Part shown: positions 51,910 through 64,000 of the stretch, piece by piece
How positions within the stretch are numbered: position 1 is the stretch's first letter
Layout: each line of letters begins with the position of its first letter
Origin: Cyclaneusma minus
Taxonomy: Eukaryota; Ascomycota; Leotiomycetes; Marthamycetales; Marthamycetaceae
Length of the DNA: 64,000 bases
Assembly: GCA_037179335.1 (NCBI GenBank)
Contig: JAKZHN010000004.1
Span: forward strand, 186,001 to 250,000
Reading direction: 5' to 3'
Translations under genes and position numbers: made by a program
Notes under the pieces: generated by a model
What the model was told of the DNA's origin: nothing
Seen by the model: only the letters and a program-made list of their open reading frames with translations
Database searches by the model: none

Positions 51910-54900
51910 TACGGCTTGGATGCGCAGCGAGTTGCAAGAAAGGGCGTTTGCGAAGACAGCTCAGGAGAAGCGCTGACGAAGTGAGACAGGGACATACACG
52001 ATGTTGATATACTCTCACTTCGGACATAAGGCACCGCTGAAAAAGCCCCGGACAGGGATTCCACACGTGGTACCACAGTATCAAACTTCGATAAATTTCA
52101 AATTCGCGAGCTTGATGCGGATCTCAGGATCTGAGTTCGGAGAATTCTCCAGATACTGGGGCTGTAGCTACGATATATGGTCCAGATGATCAGAGAACTC
52201 TCAGCCTTCACGCCCTTTTTGGGCGCCGATGGTTGCATCACCTTGAAGCTTACTGTTTACAACCGTAAAGTCTGAAGGATTCACCCAATAACACGGCTTT
52301 TCTTATCAGTACGAAAGGGAGTGCTATTGGGTGAGGTTGAACAAGCTCCTGCAGTGATACCATATGATGGGCGGCTAAGGCTTTCAGCTCTTGGCTCGCA
52401 GGAACGTTGACTGGGGATGTTTGTAAGCCACTCTTTACACACGGAACTACAACTACCGTCTACAAGTCGTCAAGTCCTCATTCTTCTGGATATTCCCAGT
52501 GTAAGACGAGCTTTATGAGAGAGGCTGGAGACACCCGGGAACTTGATCCAATACCATTCACCACCTCGTACATGTAGCGAACAGGAACATGGAAGCCAGA
52601 AAGTCGTTCCTGGATGCTGAATGTGAGGTCCTCGGACTATTATACAATGCAGTCTCATGATTGGTCGACAAGCAGTCGGGCACCGAGTATCACAAAGAGC
52701 GCGCCGATTGGAGACCTGCTATCGTGATGTAGCACATTAACTTTCCCGTTATCGGCTGACAACTGCGATACTTTCGTGACTTTGTACAAGTCTATATGCA
52801 CGATGATAACCTGAAAATCTTAATTCCTCTGGCTGTGAATAATAGTCTGTAAACATTGTTATCTCGTTAGTCAGTGACTCATGATCAAGGTCAAATACCT
52901 CGTTCTTGGCTCTCGTGTCGACGTATTCGGGATAAATCAGAGTCTCGAAACTAGCTAAGGTGAACCCAAGATTGATCATAATACCGCTTTGGTCGTTACT
53001 CGTTTTTGAAAGGCAATAACTAATAAGTAAAACTGGTAAGGGAAGTCAGATATGGGAGAAAGTTGGAAGAAAGAGTCTATCTACGTGCCATCCTGGGATC
53101 CCCGTTCGGGAGTTTGAGCCCAAACCTCTTCGGAAGTACGGCAAACCCTCCTCAATAACTGCAATCCATGCTGGATGCTCTCATTTGGTAAACATTTGGC
53201 CATGACTATAAATTCGTTATGCCGTTGAATCGCGGCTTCTGATATTTATCTCTCCTTCACTTATGCCAAGTCATCCTTGGAAGGTAACTATAGAGAGCTC
53301 GCATTGCTAGGAATGACTGGAGTCAAACTATTAAAAGCTAATTGAGCCATTGGGTCTAGGCGACGAAGGCTAGCAGAGATTAAATAAAAAAGAAATCTAG
53401 ATAACTGAAGTAAATTGACGGGAGTTGTGCGAGATTCCGAGAATGCTTGGCTTGAATATTATGTTAACTTGAAGAAAAGCTGGACATGGTCTGGGCAGTT
53501 CGAGTCGTTGCACAGGTTGAGATAAAAGCCTAGACCTGGAAAACCTAGTGGGCAACGAATAAAATGGAAGGAAGAGGTTCACTTGAAATGATGACAATGT
53601 GAACAAAGACAACCATTGAAGTCATAAAGTTTACCACAGCGACCGTCTCCGCTATCGGCGTCGAGATCTAAATGGCAGCCGAAAAAGGGGCAGATGTACA
53701 ACCCAGGAGCTGTTGGATGCGTGCGTTTCATAAGGTAGTTTCATGATACAAGACCTTGAAACTGTATAGAATGACAGGTCTCGGGTAAACTTATGACTTA
53801 AGTGTTGAGGCCGTTGCGTGGAACTTGGTGCTTCATTACCGGAAGTTTCACGACAATCTTGGTGACTCTATCTTAACGCTGCAATATTAGAAAACTCCGG
53901 CAAATTGAGAGACACTTAGCTTTCAATTGAGATCGAGGGCAAGTGCAAAAAGACTTGTGTGTCTGTAGAAACAGCGGCTGATATTCACGAAACGGAAAGG
54001 GGCGACTCGGCGAACTTCTAGAGCATTGAAATTCGTGGCTGCGCGTTCAGACTCGGAGGCTGATTCTGGTTGATGCTGAAGCAGCTCTTCAAACATCTGG
54101 TCATAAGGCGATGGTTAGCCACATGAGTTGCGCCACGAGACCTAATACATGTACATCCTCAGTATTCGCATAAGTCTTCCCAACACAAAGCCTTAAAACG
54201 TTTCGACTCCCCGGTCTCGGGCCCTCTCCGTACGACAGTTGGTTGACCCATTGAATGTTGTCATGCCCTGACTGGTCCCCAACCAACTTCGCACAAGGCC
54301 TTTCAAACCCTGGGAAGCAGGAATGTTTGCCTTCTCTTGAACAATCTTTTGCATCAGGTCGTCGGAATCGTGCATGTTTCGTCCCTCATCCGGTTGCGCT
54401 TTCCCTCTCCCTTTAAGCTTATTTTAAGACCCGTCCTATAGACTGGTACAAAAGCATTCCTTGGGATCCGGGTGTACTCCTACCAGGTCCTTCATCACCC
54501 GAGGAAGAGATGAACACGTCGACGTTGAACGAACCAGCGGCGCGCTGCAGGCTTACACAGAAACGTTGTCGGCGTCGTACTTACCGGTAGTCTTGTCTCA
54601 ACGTCACCTCATGTCACGCACTATCAATGAAGTTCAGACAGAAAGATCAGTTCATAAAACTCAGCTTTCTATTCTTGATGTGTGCTTGGTGTTATGGGCG
54701 GCCCGCGCTCGCACAACAGACCAGCAGAGAGAACCAGCGAATCATCAAAATACAAGCCGAGACCTTGGTGATATGGGCACCAAATGACTCGCCGTCGAAC
54801 GTCCAATGCAAAAGCACAGTCCTGATGAAAGCAATACGAAGCAGCCACGTTTGTCGAATCGATGCTCGTGGACCACAAACCACACATTGATGTCCACCCA

Positions 54901-57900
54901 CAAGTGCGCCAAGAGGTCTACTGAGCGCTCGCCGTCATAACTTTCTTGAGATCTCGGTGATTGTGTTCGCCATTTCTCGGCGACGATCTTCGTCGCTTCG
55001 TTGCGCCCCAGGTTGTCCAATAGCTAATCTCTCGTGGGGTTGGTCTTGGTTTAGGTATTGAGTGAGAGTGGAGGTGGGCGCAGATGTGTTGTTAGACTTG
55101 GTCGATGATCGATTTGCAGAACTATACCCATAAGGGCCAGGTCAGTCCGATACTCGCTGGTTATGCAGTATAACTCACGACTGGGCTGACCCCGCCACGG
55201 CATTGTTCGAAGCCATTCCCTTGGCGAAGCTGGTGGCTCTCAATCGATGTCTCTTTCGGCTTGTCGACCAAACGCAATAAGAACCTTGATGGAGCTCAGA
55301 GCACTGGATGTCTCTTGCGTATTGCCGACTGGAGGCACGCAGCAAGATCCTTGTTGAATATGTGCTACCCCTGGTCAAGGGCTCTGGTAGGGCGCGACGT
55401 TGACCGAACTTGTGTGCTTGGGGCGAGGGAATAAGTTGCTGACCTGAAGTGATATGTCTTGGAATGGCAACGAGTTGACGAATGATTTTGCGATGGTGAT
55501 CAAAATGGATACTGGCTACTAAGAATGTTAGTGAGTCCTTTTGCTTGTACTTATAGCACTGGGTAAGAGCAAATAGCAAATACAACTAGCAGCTCAGCTG
55601 TCTGCCAACACGTACCACTCATCCAATGACAGGGATTACTGGTATTCCTTCGTTGGCATCTGCAATGACAAAGGATGCCATTTCTGGACAGGTATTTCGG
55701 TATCATACTGACGACATAGATCGAGATGAAGGTAGGAGGGAGACCCCTGGGCAATCTCGCTTGATCCCGAGATACTCGAAGCCACGCTGGCGGGATGATG
55801 GCGCAAGACAACTTGCAGCTGTATGACTGACTACTACACGCTGTGTTGAAGTATCACGACAGTACCTAAAACATATCCCTCTGGATCCTGGTTGATTTTC
55901 TGCCACGAGCTGCATGCTGTCAGCATAGATTGCAAACGGACTTGGGGGGTTCGGGCGGAGACGGAGCTCCGTTCATGGAGTGCGATATCCTTTCATCCTT
56001 TGAGGCGATATCGAACGATCCCTTCGATCCCCTTATCTCTGTAACAATGTGACTTGGGGCTAGGATGCAAGAGCTATGTGTGCAACTTCCGGTCTTCAAA
56101 CGGAGATGATGGTAGAGAGCAAAGGTAAGAACCATCACCAGCTGCAGCATCTCCAACGCACTGCTTTCGAGCGGACCTTTGTGATCTACGAAAAGTTTAT
56201 GTTACCTGCAGCATAACGGCTACCTTCGGATCATGACTTGATCTGACGCTCTATCAGTGCCTCTCGCCGTCCCGGAACGGTGGCATGTCCGATGGCTTTA
56301 CGGCTCCCCTCTCGTACTATCATATTCTCTGTTCTCGCCGGCGTGGGGGGCTGCGGTCCCAGAGTTCCCCACATCTCCTAGTAGCTATGGGTTTCATACC
56401 GACTTCACACGTGTCGATTTCTTCTACTGTCACTGCTTTGGGACCAGAGCCCCACCCCCACAACTTGCTGCGGCAAACCGTCTTTCTCGACATTCATCCC
56501 AAACTTCAAGTCCGTGGCAGCAACGGCCAAGGCCACAGGTACCCGCCTGCTTCGAACGATAGATAGACTTGTTGATGCGGGGTCAAGTGAGGTGTTGAAC
56601 CGACGCCTGGTCTGGATACATGTAGACTTGCTCGTGTTGCACGAGATGACGAGTTCTGAAGTTCGGAAAGGGGCGTGCCGAGGGGAGAATGTCGGGCACA
56701 CTTGTCCAGCCTTTGATAGCCGTAGTCTGCGCCTCCGACATCCATATCTTTCCCAGCACAACATGTACGTTTTGCCTCGTCCGCCTCAGGGTCTCGCCTT
56801 GCTAGGCTCGTGCTATACCGCACGGTTGCAACATGTCCATGAAGATACGGCGTCTAAGTCCCGCCGTGCTCCTTCAGCTGGCACCAGGGCAGTTCTTCTG
56901 CCCCCTTTGAGCTGCTATATGCGATGCAACTCAAGGAGTCCGTGCTATATGCAGCTTCCCGTCTGCCGGATTCCTGGGCTCTCAGACCGTAACTCTGCTG
57001 TCCTATCAGCGCAGATCCCCCACGAGATCCAAACTTCGTATCGAGGAAGTATGCCGAATGACTTTGGCAAACGGCCTCGAACAACGATTTGCCCGAGGAA
57101 TATGATAGGTCATAAAGCCACCAAGAGCGCCATCTAGGGGCTCAGGCACGGCGCTTGCAAATGCAAAGCTTTGTGACATCAAACGGCGTTGATAATCATG
57201 TCACTCGCCGCTGCACGAGGCAATCGTGACTTCAATGCTTGACTGGATGCTGCGTGAGGAGATTGACCGAACCCTTTTTTGGCTGCGGCCTCATCTCAGT
57301 CGTCGCTGACTCTGAGATGGCTCCGGGCTAAGTCGTGGCACCTCGCACCAGGACGCAGGTAATCTGCGCAGGGACCTTGGCAACTCGCGATATTAACGTC
57401 GAGATGCTCCTTCGGCACAGTCTGATGCAGAGTAGAAGTATTCTTGCAGAGACAAGACGAGCGGGCGTATGCAAGTTTGCTTGCAAGTGACAAATCTGCG
57501 TGCTGAGGCATGCCCTGCTTTCTCCGCCGATGCTTTCCTCCTGCATATCCTGCATATCGCGGGTCCTGCGACCTGGTGTTGTGACCTGATGTTGCCGTCG
57601 ATGATGCGTGCAACTTCTCCAGACTTCAGCCCTAATAAACATGTGGGTGGGGGTGTTTCGTCCTACCATTTTCCCATACAGCATCGTGAACTTACAAGCT
57701 TGATCCCTAGAGCATGCAGTCTGTGAGTCAATTTCTTCCATCATTCAGCGGCAGCGAGCCTTAACATCTCCTGACCTGAATAGCTAAGGAACGAACCAAA
57801 AGAGCATGAAGTGACGCCACAGCGCAAGATTCCAGAGAAATGAAACGAGAAGTATAAACGAAATAATTGTAGGTGTGAATTGCTGCCAACAACTAGGTTC

Positions 57901-58230
57901 ACATGACAAGGTACAGTATAATGAAAATGTCGGTGTACGACTTGATCCCCCAGTTCTTGCGAGTATTCCAAGTTGTTGAGAACAGCCCAGAGTCCAGATA
58001 AGCTGAGGAAATCCAAGGATTCGAGCGCGCGTAAGTGATCAGTTGTTCCAAGCCGAGTTACCGCCCTCGGTTGACCTTGGACCGTACATAGATATCCATG
58101 TCACTCCACGCTCCAGAGGAACAATGCTTCGCAGCGCTTTGCAAACGTCGAACAGTCGTTGGATCTCGGCCAATGCCCCTAATTCCCCTACTGCAACAGA
58201 TAAAGGCTTCCGTGGGGTAGAATGGCTAGC
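51910..58230. other. 6.3-kb gene desert
   Basis: No intact gene could be supported on either strand. Open frames here (for example 54745-55020 minus, 55175-55585 minus, 56514-57137 plus) lack domains, splice partners and biased composition. Base composition is mixed, with no strong AT isochore and no obvious terminal repeats. The pieces could be old gene remains, but I cannot assign them. Confidence 0.5.
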
Positions 58231-59277
58231 TCATGGCCTTGACTTGACACCTCCAATTTCTTTCGCCGTTCTGATCTGCACACTTCCGTCCGCCATTCCA
58301 AAGTATGCAGCAACTGGCTTCTGTCCACCTCCTTCTTCACCGGCATTGGCAACTTGGATACCATTTCTGCCATAGAACAAGCCGACCTCTAGAATGCCGA
58401 CAACACGCTTTAGCCTGCGACCTAGAGCATGCACTTCCCAAGTACCATTCTCTCCGTCTCCTCGGTCGCCCTCTTTGAGATCCGAAGCCAACGCGAGCGG
58501 GGGAAATGGCGCGTCCATAATCCAGTTACCGTTATCTGTCACAACAGGGCCTGCTTTGGCAGCACCGCCTTGTCGAATTTTAGGATCTGGCGAGCCAAGG
58601 GTGATCAATATTCGCTTGATGGTTGGCGCTGCTAGAGGAACAATCTCAATAGGAATGGTGGGCCATTGTGTCAATAATCTTGGCGAAAGCTTGCGGTAAT
58701 CTGTCAATCGCATTAGCCTGACTCGACTTTAGGGCATTTTCGTCAACATACCTGCCACGCAGACGAATTTCTTTGCGCTTGTTGCGACCAGCTTCTCCTG
58801 GAACAGACAAGCTCCGCCTCCCTTTATACAGTTCAGGTCTTCGTCAATCTCGTCGGCGCCATCGAAAGCAACATCCAGACTCTGTCTCTTCCCTTTTAGC
58901 CCCAGATCCTGCTCTCCTGTAGCCACCAAACTTGCCGCAATGCCACTCATCTTGCTGTGGAACACATCTACTGGGGGCAAAGCATCAATGCTGCCTAGGG
59001 TCAAGCCGGCCTCAATAATCATCTGCTTGGACTGATCACCGGTTGGCACAAAGACCATGTTCTTTGTAACCTCGCGGCCCCGCTCGGCAATAGCCTCGAC
59101 GACATAGACGACGGTGCTGCCACTGCCAATACCGATGTAGCGGTAGGAGGGGTCGAAGTGGTCTTCTACGGCCTTGTAGGCGGCGGTGCGCTTGGATGCT
59201 TCGACGAGGGAGAGCTGGCGCACCTCAGCACGCTCTGCAGCGGGCGGGGCCGCATTCAAGGCAGGATCAGCGGACAT
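58231..59277 (-). CDS. RKI1: Ribose-5-phosphate isomerase A
   Basis: Minus-strand exons 58752-59277 and 58231-58700 encode 331 residues. RKI1 interconverts ribose-5-phosphate and ribulose-5-phosphate in the pentose phosphate pathway. RpiA signatures are IGIGSGSTVVYVVEAI (phosphate loop), FVPTGDQSKQMI, DVAFDGADEIDEDLNCIKGG and FQEKLVATSAKKFVCVA, then DYRKLSPRL across the intron. The C-terminus has Gly/Glu-rich insertions typical of fungi. The chosen start gives MSADPALNAAPP. An in-frame ATG at 59481 would add 68 mainly basic residues ending in HHIRRFHS. Confidence 0.93.
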
Positions 59278-59789
59278 TGAATGGAAGCGGCGGATGTGAT
59301 GGGCAGGAGACGGGGTCTGTAGCTTGTCAGTCGAAGACTTGAAAGTGAACACGATTGGCCACGGGGTTGAGTCACGAACTTGCAGTATATAAAAGCTTCC
59401 GAAACACGGACGAGGATAAAGAAGGCTGGAGTTTCTCTGGAGGCAGCGAGCAATTGGGTGAGTTACACGCGCAACTCCCATCCGGATTCACTCTGACGTG
59501 AGGGAAAAGAAGCTCATGCTCGTCCCGCGATGACCGGAGCTTTCTCAACGTCTTGACCACATGCAGGCTTGAAAGCAAAATGCGGGTCAAATTACCGGAG
59601 AGATCGGCGCGCTGCCCCGCCGCATCAACGTTTTCCCGCTGCCGGATAAGATAAGCCTGTCAACGTCGTGAGACCGGGAGCTTGAGCTTAAACAGGTACC
59701 ATCAGTTCACTGTCTTCAAATTCCATGAAATTCCATCTCCACGATACAACCTTACAGTCTACGGCCGATGGTCACAGCAAGCCTTCGCC
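59278..59789. promoter_or_regulatory. Divergent promoter region of RKI1 and ULA1
   Basis: This interval separates two divergent start codons and therefore contains both promoters. It overlaps a possible N-terminal extension of RKI1. No single site is claimed. Confidence 0.4.
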
Positions 59790-61532
59790 ATGACTGAGAT
59801 TGTCACCGAGCAGAACCCACCTCTGCTCCAGGGCCCTTCGGACAAGGAGAAGAAGTACGATCGACAGCTCCGCCTCTGGGCTGCAAACGGCCAAGCAGCG
59901 CTCGAGAATGCGAACATTCTGCTGGTCAACTCCGAGTCTAGCACCGTCGGAACCGAGACTCTGAAGAATCTGGTTTTACCAGGCATCGGAAGATTTACCA
60001 TCGTCGATCATGCCATTGTAACGGAGGCCGACCTGGGCGTCAACTTCTTTCTGGACGAGGACAATTTGGGCAAATCGAGGGCACAATGTTGTTCAGAATT
60101 GCTGGGGGAGCTGAATCCAGACGTCAAGGGTGACTGGTTCCCTCGGAAAGAGGTGCGTATTCGTAGTCGAGCAGCACAAGGAGCTCTCGCTGACGACCAT
60201 ACAGGGAGAGAATCTGTTGGACCTCTTCCAAAATGATCCGACCTACACCCTCATCATCTACACGTTTCCCCTGGAACCCCAAACCCTAATGTTTATAAAA
60301 AATTATGCGACTCAACATAAGATCCCCTCGATCGCTATCCATTCCGCCGGCTTCTACTCATATTTCACAATCAACATTCCGGGAGCCTTCCCCATTGTCG
60401 ATACCCACCCAGACACTACTGCAACGACCGACCTCCGACTCCTGAGTCCTTGGCCAGAGCTGTTGTCATTCGCCAAAGAGCTGACCCTGGATATGGAGAA
60501 GCAAAGTGCCCATGATCACGGCCATATTCCTTACCTGGTTTTGCTGTTGCACTACCTAGAAGAATGGAAGAAGACACACGACGGCAAGGCTCCAAGTAAT
60601 TACGGAGAAAAGAAGGAATTCTCGAAACTCGTGGCCGCCGGTGCTCGGACAGACAATCCGGAAGGCGGAGAGGAGAACTACGATGAAGCGGTGGCAGCAG
60701 TTCTGAAAAACCTCAATCCACCCGAGTTGAGCAGTTCCGTGAGAGAAGTATTTGAGTACAAGCCCGAGGAAGTAAGCATCTCAGCTATCACCATGAAGAA
60801 GGGAATTTTGCTAATTCCATGGCTCTAGAGCGAAGCCAGTTCAAGTTTCTGGATAATAGCAGACGCGGTCAAGCAATTCCACGCCAAGCATGGCGTTCTC
60901 CCACTCCCAGGCTCCGTCCCGGACATGAAAGCTGTGTCGAGCGTCTACGTAAAGCTGCAGAGCATCTACAAAGCCAAGGCAGCCAAAGATGTTTCCGAGG
61001 TTTTGGAGACCGTTCGATCACATCCAAAGGGCAAAGACATTGAGGAAGAAGAGGTGAAAACGTTTTGCAAGAATGCTGCGTTCATCAAGCTAGTCAATGG
61101 CAAGCAGAGTTCACAAAGCGTAGAGGCTTTTGCAGGTATGCTATTTTCCCAAATCATGTGATAAGAGCCCCTCGCTTACTTGTGTGTTTCACAGAACAAG
61201 AACTCACCTCTGAATTCCTCATGTCGCCCACCCTAGTCCCTATCTATCTCGCTCTGCGTGCCACATCACACAAATCCTCCTCCACATCCTCGGATATTCT
61301 CGCCCAACTCGACAAGTCTCTGCCAGCTTCCATCACTTCCGACGAGCGAGTCCAGAACGCAGCACAAGAAGTTGCCAGGTCGAAGGGTGCAGAATTGCAC
61401 AACACAGCAGCCTTGACTGGGGGAATGGTCGCCCAGGAGATTATCAAGGTTGTGACGAAACAGTACATCCCCGTTGAGAACACTTGTGTTTGGGATGGCA
61501 TTGGCAGTCGATGCCAGGTATTTAGGGTTTAG
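59790..61532 (+). CDS. ULA1: NEDD8-activating enzyme E1 regulatory subunit (ULA1/NAE1/APPBP1)
   Basis: Exons 59790-60152, 60205-60771, 60829-61135 and 61195-61532 encode 524 residues. ULA1 pairs with UBA3 to activate NEDD8/Rub1, which then modifies cullins. The adenylation-type fold starts with KYDRQLRLWAANGQ and the nucleotide-binding ANILLVNSES strand; as expected for the regulatory half there is no catalytic cysteine motif. GIGRFTIVDHAIVTEADLG and NFFLDEDNLGKSRA follow. Later signatures are FWIIADAVKQFH and, near the end, HNTAALTGGMVAQEIIKVVT with YIPVENTCVWDG. All three introns join in frame. The ATG at 59790 follows a non-conserved open leader. Confidence 0.94.
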
Positions 61533-62269
61533 GAACCGAGGTGCCAGTTAAGAGCAGACAGCCACGTGATCATGATGAGATGAAAAGCTCGATCGAATGG
61601 GATAGGAGCTCGAAAAAAAGCAATTGCTTGCTACATAAGAGTACAGAGAGCCTACAGCCAGATGGGTAGCAATGTAGCTTCCTTCAGACTAAGTGGTTAT
61701 TCGTCTCGAATTCTTGCTAACGCTTGTGACTCGAGTTGCTAGAGCTGTGCGGATTAGAGGAATTCCTTCTCCAGGTACCTAGCAATGACAAGGACAGAGA
61801 GATACCTCGATCAAAAAGACCCTGAAACCCAAAGATTACCAGCTGTTTATGTTGGTCCCCTGTTTGGGTCAAATTCAGGGGTGAAGGCCGAAGCACGGCT
61901 CGCCGCCCTGAAATTTCGCCAATCTCTCTGTTCTCCCTTACCTATGTACCAATCTGCGCGTTCAAAATTCAATAATCAGTTCAGTGGTGTGAGGGTTAAG
62001 CTTAAAGATTCAATTGATCACTTAGCGCTTATCGAGCCTGAATTCTGTAAACAAGTCAGGCAAGGAGGGTTCGATTCACACCGCGGATTGATTCACTTTT
62101 TTGCCCCAAAAAAATCAAAAAAAAATCGGCGCTCTGGCCTTTACTCTTCTCTTCTGTCTTGCCCTTGGTTTGCGGTATAAGTACAGCTAGACTCAATATC
62201 TCTCGTCTTAGTTGCCTTGTTCTCGGGTCTAGCGTCAAGTCCCCTGTTTTTAGCAGAAGTTGCTTCCCC
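61533..62269. other. Convergent intergenic region
   Basis: No gene supported. A GGTTCGATTCAC motif at about 62067-62080 resembles a B box, but the flanks do not fold as a tRNA. An A-rich run (CAAAAAAAATCAAAAAAAAA-like) lies at 62104-62125. Confidence 0.45.
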
Positions 62270-63858
62270 TTAACCCCCGATCGCTCGACACTCGTCATCA
62301 AACCCATCCACAAAAGCACACGAGTACGTCGCTGAACCAGCCGTACCGCTTGCTGGCAGTACGTTGATATCCTGAAGCGTGAAAGTTGAGCAGGTACTAA
62401 GCTTTGAACAGACCACAGACACGACCTCGGTGCCAGATTTCTCATTCGCTCGCCCCGTGAAGTTGCGCCACGTGACATTCTCTGGAGTCTCAACATCAGT
62501 TCGTTGGCCTGGCTGACGTCGAGACATCATTTGAGTTGGCTGTAGAGTGGAGGGGCTTACGCATCGTGAAGCCAGAGGCTGGGTACTCGGAACAGGCGGG
62601 GACGTTGTAGCCAGCCCAGTGAGAACATTGTTGCACTAGAACGGGCGCTGCGGTTATGTTTGGATGTTGAAGTTTTCAAAGACTTGGGGAATTTAGCTTT
62701 CGTGGTTTATGGGAGCTGTTGGGGAAAGACTTACGGATGTTGTGGACTAGGCCGGTGCCATGGCCCCCTCCTCGCGGAGAATAGTAGCGGCTGTAGCCCA
62801 TGTATGTCTTGATTAAAGCTCCATTACGGCTGTTGATAAGCTGTGCGCGTTGTAACTTTGAAATCCCTGCCTTGAAAGACGTGGGGGGGATCTTACATTT
62901 AGATCTCTGGCGGTGACGTTTTCTACAAGATCGAATACGCCTTCGTATTGGCCAAGACTGCCTATGGCGGTGCCTGCTGTCTCCACGCATGTCAAGTTTT
63001 GCAAGTAGATGTTGGTGGAGCCTCTGATGTGCAATATATCAGCCTTGTTCTTTTAATCTGAGAGTCTTTTGATTCAGCTTGGCCGGTTCCACCGACACGC
63101 AGTCATCACCGGTGTTGATGTAACTATTCCGAAACAGGTTAAGGCATATTGGAGAGACCTGGGGCTTGACGATTACATACTGTTATGGAGACATTGTCAC
63201 TATTGATTGTTTCAAAACCATCCGTGTTCCCTAGATTACCGGGGTTTGCCTGTCAATCAATGAGCTTCAGCTTTCAAGTCATTCTACTTTCCTTCATCCG
63301 AAGCTCTCACCCCCCAGTCATCAGAGAATGCAGTCAGAACAATATTATCCACTGTAATGTTCTTTGATTCAATAATCACAAAGTTCCTGAAACAAAGCTG
63401 TTAGATATCCTGGTCTTAGATGTGTTTGTGTCTATTAACCATTTGCCAGATTGTTTAATGTGAAAGTCCTTGGCCACTGAGTTGTAGAATTACGAAGTGA
63501 AAAGGGGATTGGCCGTCCAAAAACTCCACCGACTGCGAGTGCCAAATCATACCAAACTTGACCCTGGCCGTCAATGATCCCTGAATTGTGTCCGTCGATG
63601 GCGATGTGATCTCCTGAAAATTCCATGGCAATGGAAATGTTCTGGAAGTAGTAGTACTGTTTCGGCCTAAGCAGCGCTCCATCTCACGATATCGCAGTAC
63701 TTACGATCCATGTTGAATCCAATATCTCACGTCCGTGGAGAACTAGTTAGCCAACCCAATTAGCGAGCTGACAGCAAAAAGTGTGATTAAAACGCTGTGA
63801 AGGAAATGGTTTTCACCATCAACGTCCTATACAAGTCCATTTGAACATGACTTAGGTT
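62270..63858 (-). pseudogene. GH28 exo-polygalacturonase-like gene, degenerate and 5'-incomplete
   Basis: The minus strand carries GH28 pieces in order: NLSHVQMDLYRTLM (63817-63858), FSTDVRYWIQH (63705-63742), the QNISIAMEFSGDHIAIDG / GIIDGQGQVWYD block (63440-63656), VIIESKNITVDNIVLTAFSDD (from 63386), NPGNLGNTDGFETIN, NTGDDCVSVEP with the catalytic Asp pair, IGSLGQYEG (family Gly-His-Gly region, here Gly-Ser), LINSRNGALIKTYMG with the substrate-binding RIK-like motif, and a Cys-containing C-terminus. The last three introns splice normally. At least three earlier junctions do not join in frame with GT-AG ends, including one where the expected acceptor reads TTTCGG. The 5' exons and signal peptide lie beyond the window or are lost. 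Confidence 0.72.
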
Positions 63859-64000
63859 CTGCAACGAAAGCACAGTCTCAATGATTTTCGTTACACCAAC
63901 GCTCGGACAAGTTTTGGAAATTCAAGCTTAAATCCGATCTGCCGATCATCCCGAAGATCGGAATCGATAAGATTAGCGCTTTAAGTAGTCCGATCAAGTA
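63859..64000. other. Right edge; probable intron or 5' part of the GH28 gene
   Basis: The sequence ends in TTCGTTGCAG on the minus strand, a good acceptor for the first visible GH28 exon. No upstream exon could be recognised in the remaining ~140 bases. Confidence 0.4.

Noticed and set aside
56514..57137. 207-codon plus-strand frame
   Set aside because: The start is ATG, but the composition is random, there is no domain, and frames of similar length are open on the opposite strand.
61980..62090. Possible tRNA on the plus strand (GGTGTGA ... GGTTCGATTCACACC)
   Set aside because: The ends can pair, but the T-arm stem does not form and no anticodon arm is present within a normal tRNA length.

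Overview
The window looks like nuclear DNA of a filamentous ascomycete (Pezizomycotina). Genes are broken by short GT-AG introns of about 45-160 bp with CTAAC/CTGAC-like branch sites. Neighbouring genes lie on both strands without operons, and the proteins are fungal in type (SAT4/HAL4 kinase, PTH11-like membrane protein, FSH hydrolase, GPI-anchored Ser/Thr-rich wall protein). Gene content would fit Leotiomycetes or a related class, but the exact taxon cannot be read from the sequence. All exon coordinates below were spliced by eye from reading frames, splice consensus and family recall.

Layout. 0.5-7.4 kb: secreted GH16 glucanase, RNA polymerase I/III subunit AC19, complex I subunit NDUFA6, splicing factor BUD31, FSH serine hydrolase. 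7.5-16 kb: proteasome lid subunit RPN5, a membrane-tailed thioredoxin, a SPOUT methyltransferase, a small membrane protein preceded by a tandem array of intron-like units, RAV2/Rogdi, and RNase P/MRP subunit POP7. 16-19 kb is empty apart from the leader of a GPI-anchored protein. 20-25 kb: MFS transporter, EIF1AD-like protein, ALG3. 26.4-28.9 kb: a GH78-type glycosidase broken by a frameshift and by a 408-bp hAT-like MITE with its target duplication. 30-41 kb: SAT4-type kinase, mitochondrial ribosomal protein uL5m, a USP deubiquitinase with two coding minisatellites and a C-terminal CaaX box, and a polyQ protein of unknown function. 41-44 kb is degenerate and holds a tRNA-like relic. 44-52 kb: PTH11-like receptor, COQ8, lipoyl synthase and an FNT channel, all on the minus strand. 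52-58 kb is a gene desert. 58-64 kb: ribose-5-phosphate isomerase, NEDD8 E1 subunit ULA1, and a decayed GH28 polygalacturonase running off the right edge.

The genes are mostly unlinked housekeeping functions: transcription, splicing, proteasome and ubiquitin/NEDD8 control, mitochondrial respiration and cofactors, N-glycosylation. No biosynthetic cluster, CRISPR array, rRNA or convincing tRNA was found. The most unusual structures are the intron-like tandem array at 12.7-13.0 kb (with a fourth copy at 13.7 kb), the MITE-interrupted glycosidase, the degraded GH28 gene and the CaaX-tailed deubiquitinase. I did not find a clear multi-gene system that looks new.
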